Below are positions 34,752 through 43,811 of a DNA stretch of 59,140 nucleotides, piece after piece. Numbering within the stretch: the first letter of the stretch is position 1; each line of letters starts with the position of its first letter. The notes beneath the pieces are model-generated. The model had not been told where the DNA came from, ran no database searches, and worked only from the letters and a program-made list of their open reading frames with translations. This stretch comes from UBA1181 sp045617845 (GTDB lineage Bacteria > Bacteroidota > Bacteroidia > Bacteroidales > Paludibacteraceae): the NCBI GenBank assembly GCA_045617845.1, contig JAZLJL010000002.1, positions 1 through 59,140 of the forward strand. The letters run 5' to 3'. The position numbers were made by a program, and so were the translations under genes.

Positions 34752-35954
34752 ATGTTAAAGAAGCTTTTTATCACATTGTCCGTCTTGCTTTTTATGGGAG
34801 GACAGTGTGTGATCGCACAGCAAAATACTATTTTTAGAGCGAAGGCCGAGGGCCATTATGGATGGAACCTCCATGACGGTGGCGATCTCATCGGTGGTGA
34901 GGTGGGTATGGAATTGCCTTTGTTGGGCAACCATAATTGGGAGTATACTTACAATTTCCCGACTGTTGGTTTCGCTATAGCCGGAAGGCAGTTCGAACGT
35001 CCCGAATTCCTTAGGTTTTCTGTTGATGCGCGAACTTATTTCCATTTCCCCATTATCCATAAAAACGGTTTTGCGTTGAACCTTAAGTGGGGGAGTGGTA
35101 TGGGTAGTTATCTTTCCCAGGGGGACTCTACGGAATCGATTGTGCCTGTTTACGGGGTCTGGAATGTCGGCCTCAATATGGACATAGCGCTCTCCAAACG
35201 TTATGGCAAGCCTCTGGCGCAATGGCGCATTTGTTTGGGCGGTAATTTGGATGCTTTCCATAATGGTAACATTACTCGTAAGTCCCATAACATCTATTTC
35301 GCAGATGTTTTCTTGGGGGCGAAGTATACGCCTAACGTTTGGCCTCTTCCTCTCAAATACCCTGCGAGACCTGTGAAACATATCTTGGCGTTGGAGGCTT
35401 ATGGCGCAGCTCTTGTAAACCAATTGGAGCGTGACGAGGATTATTTCCTGAACGCCAATATTTGTGCGGGCGCTTATATGCCGATCACGAACGCTTACCG
35501 CCTTGGACTTTCGACGGATGCCTTCTATAATGGTGCGTATAACGGCGACCAACGTGAGTCTAATGTCCGTTACAATTTCATTGACAAGGACCGTTTCCGT
35601 AATAAATTGCGTGGGGGCGTCGCTTTGGCAAATGAACTGAGAATGGATAGGGTTGTTGTCGGTCTACACACGGGTGTATATTTCTATTCTAAGATTAAGA
35701 TTCCTAAATATAACGAACATGGCGCTGAAAACGAAAACAGGATTGAGAGCATCTTGTACAACAAGTTGGTGACTCGTTTCTATTTTACGCCTAAGTTTTT
35801 CTTGGTTACTGACTTGAAGACGCATCTATTCCGTGTCGAATGTTTCCAAGTCGGTCTGGGTTGGGCTATGCCTGACTTCGGTTCGCGCATCAAGAATCCG
35901 TTCGAGCGTATCTCCTTCAAGAAGGAGGATAAAGAGGAACTCCGTATCGATTGA
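34752..35954 (+). CDS. PagL-like (acyloxyacyl hydrolase family) outer-membrane barrel
   Basis: A 400-residue protein with signal peptide (MLKKLFITLSVLLFMGGQCVIA, then QQNT). The first 190 residues resemble the lipid A 3-O-deacylase family of Bacteroidota: ELPLLGNHNWEYTYNFPTVG, the FALNLKWGSGMGSYL strand, a VWNVGLNMDIALSKRYG strand and WRICLGGNLDAF. In active members a His-x-Ser-Asn motif follows here; this protein reads AFHNG at 168-172, so the catalytic His and Ser appear to be replaced. The C-terminal half continues with barrel strands up to FQVGLGWAM and is longer than in most PagL proteins. It may be an inactive relative or a different barrel. It stands alone downstream of a divergent promoter region. 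Confidence 0.55.
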   Translation: MLKKLFITLSVLLFMGGQCVIAQQNTIFRAKAEGHYGWNLHDGGDLIGGEVGMELPLLGNHNWEYTYNFPTVGFAIAGRQFERPEFLRFSVDARTYFHFPIIHKNGFALNLKWGSGMGSYLSQGDSTESIVPVYGVWNVGLNMDIALSKRYGKPLAQWRICLGGNLDAFHNGNITRKSHNIYFADVFLGAKYTPNVWPLPLKYPARPVKHILALEAYGAALVNQLERDEDYFLNANICAGAYMPITNAYRLGLSTDAFYNGAYNGDQRESNVRYNFIDKDRFRNKLRGGVALANELRMDRVVVGLHTGVYFYSKIKIPKYNEHGAENENRIESILYNKLVTRFYFTPKFFLVTDLKTHLFRVECFQVGLGWAMPDFGSRIKNPFERISFKKEDKEELRID

Positions 35955-36021
35955 TCGCACCTCGTGCGTAGGAATACATTTTGTGTTGTGGTGATTTGTG
36001 AAATATTAATAAGAACTTTTT

Positions 36022-36606
36022 ATGGTAATTGAAGACAGAAAATTTGTTGCCGTTTCATACGAGCTTTATGTGGATGGCGAGGATGGAAAACCTGAGTTGT
36101 GGGAGAAGACTCCTGCTGGGGCTCCTTTGAAATTCACTTGTGGATTGGGAATGATGTTGGATAAATTCGAGGATAACCTTCGCGGTTTGAAGTTGGGCGA
36201 CACCTTCGATTTCACAATCCCTGCAGCAGAGGCTTACGGAGAATATGAGGAGGCTATGGTTGTCGACCTTGACAGGACTATCTTCTTTAATGGGGACGGG
36301 GAATTTGATGATGAGCATGTCCAAGAGGGCAAAATTGTGGAGATGATTAATGCTGACGGTCAGCATATCAACGGCCTTGTCCTGGAAATTGGTAAGGATA
36401 AAGTGAAGGTGGATTTCAACCATCCATTGGCTGGCGAGAACTTGAATTTCAAGGGTGAGGTGTTGGAACTCCGCGATGCTACGGAAGAGGAAATCGCCGT
36501 CGCTTTGCATCCTCATTGTGGAGGCGGCTGTGGTAGCTGTGGCGGTTGCGGAGAGGGTTCCGGCGATTGTGGCGGCGGTTGCGGAGAAGGACATTGCTGT
36601 CATTAA
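36022..36606 (+). CDS. slyD: FKBP-type peptidyl-prolyl isomerase, SlyD-like, with metal-binding tail
   Basis: A 194-residue cytoplasmic folding helper. The split FKBP domain (SYELYVDGEDG, then GLGMMLDKFEDNLRGLKLGD and DFNHPLAGENLNFKGEVLEL) surrounds the chaperone flap (about 72-125). The last 30 residues hold eight Cys and four His among glycines (from HPHCGGGC to EGHCCH), like the nickel/zinc-binding tail of E. coli SlyD. Known SlyD supplies nickel to hydrogenase; no hydrogenase genes are seen here. aroC starts 9 bases after its stop. Confidence 0.93.
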   Translation: MVIEDRKFVAVSYELYVDGEDGKPELWEKTPAGAPLKFTCGLGMMLDKFEDNLRGLKLGDTFDFTIPAAEAYGEYEEAMVVDLDRTIFFNGDGEFDDEHVQEGKIVEMINADGQHINGLVLEIGKDKVKVDFNHPLAGENLNFKGEVLELRDATEEEIAVALHPHCGGGCGSCGGCGEGSGDCGGGCGEGHCCH

Positions 36607-36615
36607 TTGGGTGGA

Positions 36616-37701
36616 ATGAATACTTTTGGCGAGATATTACGATTAACCACTTTCGGAGAGTCGCATGGCGTCGCTATTGGTGGCGTCTTGGATGGTTTCC
36701 CTGCTGGCATTGACGTTGATATGGATTTTATCCAATCCGAGTTGAACAGACGCCGACCGGGACAATCCGCTTTGACTACCGCACGCGCTGAGGCTGACCG
36801 GGTGGAGATCCTTTCCGGCGTGTTCGAAGGGAAAACAACGGGGATGCCTATCGGTTTCGAAGTGAGGAATGAGAACCAACGTTCTGGCGACTATTCCTCT
36901 TTGAAGGATATTTACCGACCTTCCCATGCGGATTATACTTACTCTATGAAGTATGGTATCCGTGATTACACGGGTGGGGGAAGGGCTTCCGCAAGAACTA
37001 CTATTTCTCAAGTGGCTGGCGGAGCTTTCGCGAAGCTGCTCTTGCGCCGTTTGGGCGTGCAGGTCTACGCTTATACTTCCCAAGTGGGGGCGGTGGCTCT
37101 GGATAAACCTTACTCTTTGTTGGATCTTGACTCGGTCGACTCGAATCCTGTCCGTTGCCCTGACGCGGAAATGGCGGAAAAGATGGCTGCGGAGATTCTC
37201 CGCGTGAAGAATGAAGGGGACACTATTGGTGGAATAATTTCCTGTGTCATTAAAGGATGTCCTGTCGGTTTAGGCGAACCTCAGTTCGGTAAACTCCATG
37301 CGAAGTTGGCTGCGGCTATGCTCTCCATCAACGCGGTGAAGGGCTTTGATTATGGTTGTGGTTTCGATGGCGTGTCGAAGCGTGGGTCTGAACTGAACGA
37401 TATTTTCGAATCCGGAGTTGACGGTTCCATCCATACCCGTACCAATAATTCGGGTGGCATACAGGGTGGAATCAGTAATGGTGAGGATATTTTCTTTAGG
37501 GTGGCGTTTAAGCCGGTCCCAACTTTGTTGATGGACCAGGAGTCTGTTGATGTGGAGGGCCATAGCGTGACATACAAGGCGAGGGGAAGACATGATGCAT
37601 GTGTCTTGCCTCGTGCCGTCCCGATTGTGGATGCGATGGCTGCCTTGGTTGTGGCTGATGCGTACTTGATGGCGAAGGCTAGCGGCCGGTTCGTCATGTG
37701 A
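36616..37701 (+). CDS. aroC: Chorismate synthase
   Basis: A 361-residue enzyme that makes chorismate from EPSP, using reduced FMN. The ATG at 36616 (MNTFGEILRLTTFGESHG) is preferred over a TTG 9 bases upstream. Family signatures are complete: GESHGVAIGGVLDG, RRRPGQS, the GGGRASARTT region and SGGIQGGISNG. It follows slyD closely and is ended by the terminator at 37789. Confidence 0.97.
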   Translation: MNTFGEILRLTTFGESHGVAIGGVLDGFPAGIDVDMDFIQSELNRRRPGQSALTTARAEADRVEILSGVFEGKTTGMPIGFEVRNENQRSGDYSSLKDIYRPSHADYTYSMKYGIRDYTGGGRASARTTISQVAGGAFAKLLLRRLGVQVYAYTSQVGAVALDKPYSLLDLDSVDSNPVRCPDAEMAEKMAAEILRVKNEGDTIGGIISCVIKGCPVGLGEPQFGKLHAKLAAAMLSINAVKGFDYGCGFDGVSKRGSELNDIFESGVDGSIHTRTNNSGGIQGGISNGEDIFFRVAFKPVPTLLMDQESVDVEGHSVTYKARGRHDACVLPRAVPIVDAMAALVVADAYLMAKASGRFVM

Positions 37702-37788
37702 TTGGCGTATCCCCGATGACGCTTGGTTTTAGGAGGTTGTGCGCCTCCTCAGATAGTCTGTAGCCTGTTCGGGGAATTACAAATATAT

Positions 37789-37828
37789 AGATTCGGGAAG
37801 ATGGATTCCTCCCGAATCTTTTTTTTTG
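37789..37828 (+). terminator. Intrinsic terminator after aroC
   Basis: A 10-base stem AGATTCGGGA / TCCCGAATCT (37789-37798 with 37810-37819), 11-base loop and a run of nine T. It lies between aroC and the convergent TSCPD gene. Confidence 0.88.
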
Positions 37829-37843
37829 CCCAACGGGGAATTC

Positions 37844-38092
37844 TTATAAAAACATTTTCAAAGCGCGTGCCAATTGATCAGGACAGGAGGTGCCTCGGCC
37901 TGCGCAGTCTATGCCGGCTAATTTGGAGATCGCATCCTCCACTCTCATGCCGCGTACTAGGATTGCCACACCTTGCGTGTTCCCGTGGCATCCTCCCAGG
38001 AATTGTACATCTTTGATGATCCCGTTATCCACGGTGACTGTTATCAGTTTCGAACATGTGCCGAAAGTTTGGTATGTTTTTTTTATTTCCAT
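37844..38092 (-). CDS. TSCPD domain protein
   Basis: An 82-residue protein matching the small stand-alone TSCPD family (TIGR03905): FGTCSKLITVTV, GGCHGNTQG and the name-giving GTSCPDQLA. The domain also occurs at the C-terminus of some ribonucleotide reductases; its Cys residues suggest metal or thiol chemistry, but the function of the stand-alone form is not known. Single gene with a -7 element at 38146-38153. Confidence 0.88.
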   Translation of the reverse strand: MEIKKTYQTFGTCSKLITVTVDNGIIKDVQFLGGCHGNTQGVAILVRGMRVEDAISKLAGIDCAGRGTSCPDQLARALKMFL

Positions 38093-38145
38093 TTCTTGTG
38101 TTTTTATTGTAGGATAATTTTTCTTCTGTGTCCATTATCTTACGG

Positions 38146-38153
38146 CAAAGATA
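38146..38153 (-). promoter_or_regulatory. -7 element (TATCTTTG) for the TSCPD gene
   Basis: Exact minus-strand TAnnTTTG match, 53 bases before the start codon; no clear -33 element. Confidence 0.4.
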
Positions 38154-38214
38154 GTTTTTTTTGACGAAACTGAAATTTTTTATCTCTTCTGAATCGAAAT
38201 AGGAGAGTTTTATG

Positions 38215-38222
38215 TATTTTTG
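38215..38222 (+). promoter_or_regulatory. -7 element (TATTTTTG) for the histidine kinase gene
   Basis: Exact TAnnTTTG match, 50 bases before the ATG at 38273; no clear -33 element. It is divergent from the TSCPD promoter. Confidence 0.4.
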
Positions 38223-38272
38223 CCTAGAACTGGTTTTGACTTAATGTTGTTGTTTACCGGTGCGATGTGGTA

Positions 38273-41200
38273 ATGGATCATCTAAAGAACCTGACATTCC
38301 CATTTGGAGAACTGAAAACGAAGGTAGAATTCTTGTTTTCGACGAAGGAGCGGCGCAAATTGGCTATTCCTTTGTTGTTGTCTTTTTTCTGTTTCGCCGT
38401 AGGCCTTTTTACCCAATATGTTTATTTTAAGGAATCTTTAAGGACCGTCGATGTGTCTGCCTTCCAGAATTGTCTTTATGGGAAGGAGACTTTTTCCAAA
38501 GCGTGGATGGAACGTATCCGGAAGAAGATCGCGGAGGGGCAGTTGTCGGCATTTTATAATGACAAGTCTTTGTATGACGAGTCGGAGAGTAACGAGGTTG
38601 CCTTCCATGTGTATAAGGGGGATTCGTTGATCTTTTGGACAAGCGATGCGGTTGGTGTGCAAAGTGACATAGATTTCGATTTGGAGAATAGCACGTTTGT
38701 GCGTTCTGATAATATGAGCATGGTCGCTATGCAGTCTTACTTCCGTGAGTACCGTTGTATGGCGTTGATAAAGATAAAGGAGAATTTTTATCAGTCGCAG
38801 AACAGCAAATGGAATACGTTCGCCAAGGCCTTTGACTTGCCGGGAAATGTCATCGTCTCGGAGGTCCAGCAGGATGGGTTCTCTCCTATATTCTCGCTAT
38901 CAGGCAACTATTTGTTTTCTTTACAGTGTACTCCTTTGTTTGAGGGGGACAGTGTTATTTTTGCCATAAGTGTCTTTTTCTGGATTGCGGGTGTCGGGTG
39001 TTTGTTCTTTTTCGCGGATTCGTTGTTGCGGTGGCGTGGGTTGAATACCCGAAGGAAAAAATTCTTTGCTTGGCTCTGGGTGTGCCTGTTTTTCCCTGCC
39101 ATGCTTTATTTCTTCTCTGTCTTCCATGTGCCGCCTGTGCTGTTCCAACGTTTTTCCGATTCTTTGTCGTATTCGTCGGCATTGGCGTCATCTGCGGAGC
39201 ATTTGTTCGTCTATGCGGTTTTCTTTTCTGGATTCCTCACGCTTTTGCGACGTAATTTGTCGCTCCCTAAAAATGTGGTGGAAGGGGAACCTGTCATGCG
39301 GGCTTTCACGAAGGTCTTTTTCTTGAAACTCGTTGTTTTTGTCGCGTTTTCCGCATTGTACCTGTATATCTTAAGTTTGGTGTACGATTCCAATGTGAAT
39401 TTGGCCGTCCCTTCCATCCAGGAGGTGAACCGTATGTCGGTTTGTTCTGTCCTGTTGATGATGTTGTGGGCCTTCCTTTTGTACGAATGCGCGGATAAGT
39501 TCCGTGTCTTGTACGTCGCTCGTTCCAATATCAAGTATATTTTATTCTCCCACCTCATTTTGACGGTAATCGCCTTCTTGTTGTTTGGCTATTATGTCTC
39601 ATGGATGGATGGAAGTCTGTTCCTTCTATCTTCGCTTGTTATCCTATATATGGAGATAGGCGATGTGTACCTGAAGATGAATATGTTTGTCAGGACTGTC
39701 ATCACATCCTTTATGCTGGTCAATCTTATTGTTGTGTTGACTTATTGGCATAGTGAGAGGAAATGTACGACGGAATATGGGAAGATGGCGAAGGATGTGG
39801 CCTTGAATAATTGCGTGAGGGAAGACCCTATTTCGGAAATTGTCTTGAAGGATTATGATGCTTATATACAGAATGATTCCGTTTTGCTCCGTAGGGTGAA
39901 CTCGGAGAGCCCGTTGAGGGATTCTCTTTCTCTTACCCATTTGACGGACACTTATCTGAGGGTGTTTCGGGAATCCTATAATATCCGTGTCCAAATAGAG
40001 GATAGGGAACATAAAGGATTCAATTTGTGGCGTACTGGGTTCGGATCGGTTAATTATGACTCTTTTGACGAGGTGAAGAAATCGTTTAAACTTCTGGACG
40101 CTGACTCTCATTTCTATTCTTGTGTCGACGAGGCGTTTACCATTACTTTCTTAGGGATTTTCCCTATGGGAGGGAAAACGTTGTACATCAAACTATATCC
40201 TAAACTGACCCGCGAAATCCATGGTTTGTCCGTTCCTCGAAGAAATAAGAAGGAGATAGGCGTGGAGTATTCCATGGCGAAATATTGTGGCACTGCGTTG
40301 TGCTATTCGGATGGAATTTACCGCTATCCAGCCAATTCCAATTGGTTGCCTCGCCCATATGTCTCGGAGGATGAAGAACCGAGCTATACCATGAACGGGA
40401 ATGGATATACGCATTATGTGTATTATTTGGAGGATGGGGAAATCTTCGCTATTACAAGTGTGCCGGACAGGCAAAGCTATGTTTATGTGATTTTCGTCAC
40501 CTTCCTTTTCTCTGTTTACCTGTTTATCTCAGTATGTTACTTCTTCTATAATAACCTTAGGGAGCGGAAGAAAAATGGGAAGCGTTCCTTTGTGGCGACT
40601 ATGCAGACCATATTCATTTTCCCGATGGTGATTTCATTCTTCATCCTATCCGCTGTGACATTCCCATTCTTCTCTGAACAATATGAGAAGACACACCACA
40701 CGGATATGAGGGATAAGTCTTATGTCGCACAACATAACCTTCAAGATGTGATCGGTTTCTCCACAAAATTATCTGAGCATCAGAAGGATATTGATGAGTA
40801 TGTCAGGAATGTCTCCGATTTCTATCAGATGGATGTCCTGCTGTATGACACGGAGGGGAAATTGTTCTCTTGTTCCAGACCTATCGTTACACCGCGTGAC
40901 CAGATGCGGATGGTCTTGATGAACCCAAGGATGAAGTTCTGCCAAATCCAGGATTTGTACGTGTTGGAGAAGTTCGGTAAGATGGATTGCTATTCTAATT
41001 ATGTGCCTGTCTACAATAATAGGAACGAATGTGTCGGCTACTTGAAACTGCTCTCCATCTGGAGCTATTACCATGTGAAGACGCAGTTGTTCAATATCAT
41101 GGTGGTTATTGTGGATATCTATCTTTTTGTGATGGTGCTTTCCATCATCATCATCTGGATGATGACTAGGAGGACGGTGAAGCCGTTATCCATGCTTACG

Positions 41201-42025
41201 GAACGTTTTGCCGAGGTGCGCCTGACGGGTGAGAACACGATGATCCATTATGACTCTAAGGACGAATTGGGGGATCTAGTCCGCCAATACAATAAGATGG
41301 TCGGAAAATTGGAGGAGAGCGCCAAGAAATTGGTGGAATCGGAGCGCGATTTCGCTTGGCGTGATATGGCGCGCCGTATCGCCCACGAGGTGAAAAACCC
41401 ATTGACTCCAATGAAACTCTGCGTGCAGCAATGCCAAAGGAAGAAAAAACTGGAATCGCCTGATTTCGACGCGTATTTTGACAAGTCTTGCAACATATTG
41501 ATCGAGCAGATTGACACGTTGGCTGAAATCGCCACATCGTTCTCTTCTTTCGCAAAGGCTACCCAGTCCAATTTGGTGAAAGTGGATATCCTACAGAAAC
41601 TGGGGCAGGCTGTGGATTTGTTCGCGAATAATGAAGATGGTGTCGTCTTTACGTTGGAAAAGAACGGGTTCGAGCATTCCTATGTGATGATCGACGAGAA
41701 TCATTCCCTTCAAATGTTCTCTAATCTGTTCAGTAACGCGATCCAATCAATCCCGGAGGAGACGTTCGGACATGTGGATGTCTCATTTTCCGAGAAGGGT
41801 GGCTTTGCCATGATTTCCATTGCGGATAATGGTTGTGGGGTTTCTGAAGAGGCGCGGCAAAAGATGTTCATCCCTAATTTCACGACTAAGACAAGTGGTA
41901 TGGGCTTGGGTATGGCGATCGTGAAGAGCATTCTTGATGTGGCGGGGGGCGAAATTAGCTTTGTGTCGGAGTTGAATGTCGGGACTACCTTCTATATAAA
42001 AATTCCTTTGTGCAAAGATGTGTAG
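38273..42025 (+). CDS. Large membrane sensor histidine kinase (NtrY type), no adjacent response regulator
   Basis: About 1,250 residues. The ATG at 38273 is preferred over the GTG at 38267. Hydrophobic segments lie near residues 23-45 and in a group at 220-510, followed by a large extracytoplasmic part, a further segment near 740, a second sensor part, and a last segment near 950. Then come a HAMP region (TRRTVKPLSMLTERFAEVRL), a HisKA-type dimerisation part with His1038 in RRIAHEVKNPLTPMKL (the NtrY form), and a HATPase domain with N box LFSNAIQSIPEE, G1 DNGCGVS, F box FIPNFTTKTSG and G2 GMGLGMAIV. The partner regulator must be elsewhere. The porQ gene begins 41 bases later, behind its own -7 element, so a link to T9SS control is possible but unproven. 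Confidence 0.88.
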   Translation: MDHLKNLTFPFGELKTKVEFLFSTKERRKLAIPLLLSFFCFAVGLFTQYVYFKESLRTVDVSAFQNCLYGKETFSKAWMERIRKKIAEGQLSAFYNDKSLYDESESNEVAFHVYKGDSLIFWTSDAVGVQSDIDFDLENSTFVRSDNMSMVAMQSYFREYRCMALIKIKENFYQSQNSKWNTFAKAFDLPGNVIVSEVQQDGFSPIFSLSGNYLFSLQCTPLFEGDSVIFAISVFFWIAGVGCLFFFADSLLRWRGLNTRRKKFFAWLWVCLFFPAMLYFFSVFHVPPVLFQRFSDSLSYSSALASSAEHLFVYAVFFSGFLTLLRRNLSLPKNVVEGEPVMRAFTKVFFLKLVVFVAFSALYLYILSLVYDSNVNLAVPSIQEVNRMSVCSVLLMMLWAFLLYECADKFRVLYVARSNIKYILFSHLILTVIAFLLFGYYVSWMDGSLFLLSSLVILYMEIGDVYLKMNMFVRTVITSFMLVNLIVVLTYWHSERKCTTEYGKMAKDVALNNCVREDPISEIVLKDYDAYIQNDSVLLRRVNSESPLRDSLSLTHLTDTYLRVFRESYNIRVQIEDREHKGFNLWRTGFGSVNYDSFDEVKKSFKLLDADSHFYSCVDEAFTITFLGIFPMGGKTLYIKLYPKLTREIHGLSVPRRNKKEIGVEYSMAKYCGTALCYSDGIYRYPANSNWLPRPYVSEDEEPSYTMNGNGYTHYVYYLEDGEIFAITSVPDRQSYVYVIFVTFLFSVYLFISVCYFFYNNLRERKKNGKRSFVATMQTIFIFPMVISFFILSAVTFPFFSEQYEKTHHTDMRDKSYVAQHNLQDVIGFSTKLSEHQKDIDEYVRNVSDFYQMDVLLYDTEGKLFSCSRPIVTPRDQMRMVLMNPRMKFCQIQDLYVLEKFGKMDCYSNYVPVYNNRNECVGYLKLLSIWSYYHVKTQLFNIMVVIVDIYLFVMVLSIIIIWMMTRRTVKPLSMLTERFAEVRLTGENTMIHYDSKDELGDLVRQYNKMVGKLEESAKKLVESERDFAWRDMARRIAHEVKNPLTPMKLCVQQCQRKKKLESPDFDAYFDKSCNILIEQIDTLAEIATSFSSFAKATQSNLVKVDILQKLGQAVDLFANNEDGVVFTLEKNGFEHSYVMIDENHSLQMFSNLFSNAIQSIPEETFGHVDVSFSEKGGFAMISIADNGCGVSEEARQKMFIPNFTTKTSGMGLGMAIVKSILDVAGGEISFVSELNVGTTFYIKIPLCKDV

Positions 42026-42040
42026 ATGGTGGAATTTTAC

Positions 42041-42048
42041 TATATTTG
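42041..42048 (+). promoter_or_regulatory. -7 element (TATATTTG) for porQ
   Basis: Exact TAnnTTTG match, 18 bases before the porQ ATG at 42067; the nearest TTTG lies 30 bases upstream, too far for a standard -33 element. Confidence 0.4.
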
Positions 42049-42066
42049 AGGTCGAAATAATTGAAT

Positions 42067-43125
42067 ATGGCGAAAAGACAAATAATTATATGGGTTGAGC
42101 GTGTTTTGCTCGCCTTGTCATGCTTGATGGTCCCTTTCTTGGCAAGTGCCGAAGCGGGGAAAGGTGTGTATCGTTTCTTGGGACTGCCGTTTGACGCGAA
42201 ACTTTCTGGCCTAGGTGGCGAGAATGTCTCTTTGCAGGCTTCGGACGTGAATGTGATTTCTGTGAACCCTGCATTGTTGTCGTCTGATGTGCATAACCAT
42301 GTGTCTGCCTCTTATTTGAATTATCTTGATGATGCGAACGCCGCATCTATCGCCTATTCGTATACTCCCGATAGCTTGAATTATTTCGGAGTCACTACCT
42401 TGTGCCTAGGTTATGGTGATTTACAGGGATATGACGAGTTCGGTAACCCGACTGGTAATTTCAGTGCGGCTGATTTCTGCTTGGGCTTGGTTTACGCCAG
42501 GTATCTCGGCTCGAACATAAAATTGGGAGCCGCCATCAAGCCGGTCTATTCCCATATTGGGGATTATGGCAGTTTCGGCTTGGCTGTCGATGTGGGCTTT
42601 AATTATTTTAACGCTCAGAAGAACTTCTCCGTCGGTTTGGCGGCGCGAAATTATGGTGCCCAGTTCAAAACGTATTATGATTCGGACCAGAAGGAGGATC
42701 TTCCTTTCAATCTCCAATTGGGCGTGACGAAGGGGTTGGAGCACGCTCCTTTCCGTTTCTCTGTCACATACGATCGTTTGAACGATTGGAACTTGGATTA
42801 TTACAGGCAAGTAATCAAGTCGGATGTCACCGGTGAAGAACCTGACAATGACAAGATAAAATGGGGGGACATGCTTTTCAGACATCTTGTTTTTGGTGTT
42901 GAGATCCTCCCTGGTAAAAATTTCTATTTGGAGGCTGCGTATAATCATCGTAGAAATAGGGAGTATAAATTGCCTGAGACAAGGGGCGCAAATGGATTTT
43001 CCTTCGGCGCTGGTTTGAAAGTCTATGCTTTCAATCTTGATTTCGCATATTCCCAGTATGCCCCTGCGGCGAATATGGTTACGTTGTCTTTGACGGCTGA
43101 TATCGATAAATTTAAAAAGAAATGA
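42067..43125 (+). CDS. porQ: Type IX secretion system protein PorQ
   Basis: A 352-residue outer-membrane barrel. The ATG at 42067 is preferred over a TTG six bases earlier; a signal peptide ends at ASAEA. The start of the mature part has the family pattern: YRFLGLPFDAKLSGLGGENVSL and SVNPALLSSDVHNHVSASYL, related to PorV/FadL barrels. PorQ belongs to the T9SS attachment complex with PorU, PorV and PorZ, where cargo is cleaved and joined to anionic LPS. The gene order porQ-cmk-ispH is known from Porphyromonas, which supports the call. It overlaps cmk by 4 bases. Confidence 0.88.
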   Translation: MAKRQIIIWVERVLLALSCLMVPFLASAEAGKGVYRFLGLPFDAKLSGLGGENVSLQASDVNVISVNPALLSSDVHNHVSASYLNYLDDANAASIAYSYTPDSLNYFGVTTLCLGYGDLQGYDEFGNPTGNFSAADFCLGLVYARYLGSNIKLGAAIKPVYSHIGDYGSFGLAVDVGFNYFNAQKNFSVGLAARNYGAQFKTYYDSDQKEDLPFNLQLGVTKGLEHAPFRFSVTYDRLNDWNLDYYRQVIKSDVTGEEPDNDKIKWGDMLFRHLVFGVEILPGKNFYLEAAYNHRRNREYKLPETRGANGFSFGAGLKVYAFNLDFAYSQYAPAANMVTLSLTADIDKFKKK

Positions 43126-43811
43126 AACGGATTATTGTTGCGATAGATGGGTTTTCGTCGTGCGGGAAAAGCACGATGGCGAAGGATTTGGCGAAAAGTG
43201 TCGGTTATGTTTATGTCGATAGCGGTGCGATGTACCGTGCTGTCACTTTGTATTGCCAGAGAAATGGCTTGATTGTCAATGATGTCGTGGATGAGAAGAC
43301 TTTACAAGACAAAATCTCTGAAATTCGGATTGATTTCAAATTTAGTGAGGAGAGGCTCCGTAACGAGACTTATTTGAATGGCGAGAATGTGGAGGATGAA
43401 ATTCGTACATTGGCTGTCTCCAATCAGGTTAGTATCGTTAGTTCTATTGGTTTCGTTCGTCGCGCCATGGTGGCCTTGCAGCAGTCATATAGCAAGAATA
43501 GAGGTATCGTGATGGATGGCCGAGACATCGGCACCGTTGTTTTCCCCGATGCCGAACTTAAGATATTTTTGACCGCATCCCCCGAAATCAGGGCTCAACG
43601 TAGATATGATGAGTTGAAGCAGAAGGGGATGGAGGAGCCTTATGCGGATATCCTAGAGAATGTGAAGAAACGTGATTATTTGGATCAAACGCGTGCGGAG
43701 AGCCCTTTGCGGAAGGCCGATGATGCGGTTGAGTTGGATAATGGTCAGATGACAATCGAGGAACAGCGTAAGTGGTTGCTCGATATTTTCCGGGAGAGGA
43801 CAAAATGTTAA
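43122..43811 (+). CDS. cmk: Cytidylate kinase
   Basis: A 229-residue (d)CMP kinase with P-loop GFSSCGKST at 8-16, DSGAMYRAVT, the DGRDIGTVVFPDAELKIFL core and DQTRAESPLRKADDA. Length is usual. Overlaps porQ by 4 bases and ispH by 7 bases, so the three are translated from one message. Confidence 0.96.
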   Translation: MKRIIVAIDGFSSCGKSTMAKDLAKSVGYVYVDSGAMYRAVTLYCQRNGLIVNDVVDEKTLQDKISEIRIDFKFSEERLRNETYLNGENVEDEIRTLAVSNQVSIVSSIGFVRRAMVALQQSYSKNRGIVMDGRDIGTVVFPDAELKIFLTASPEIRAQRRYDELKQKGMEEPYADILENVKKRDYLDQTRAESPLRKADDAVELDNGQMTIEEQRKWLLDIFRERTKC

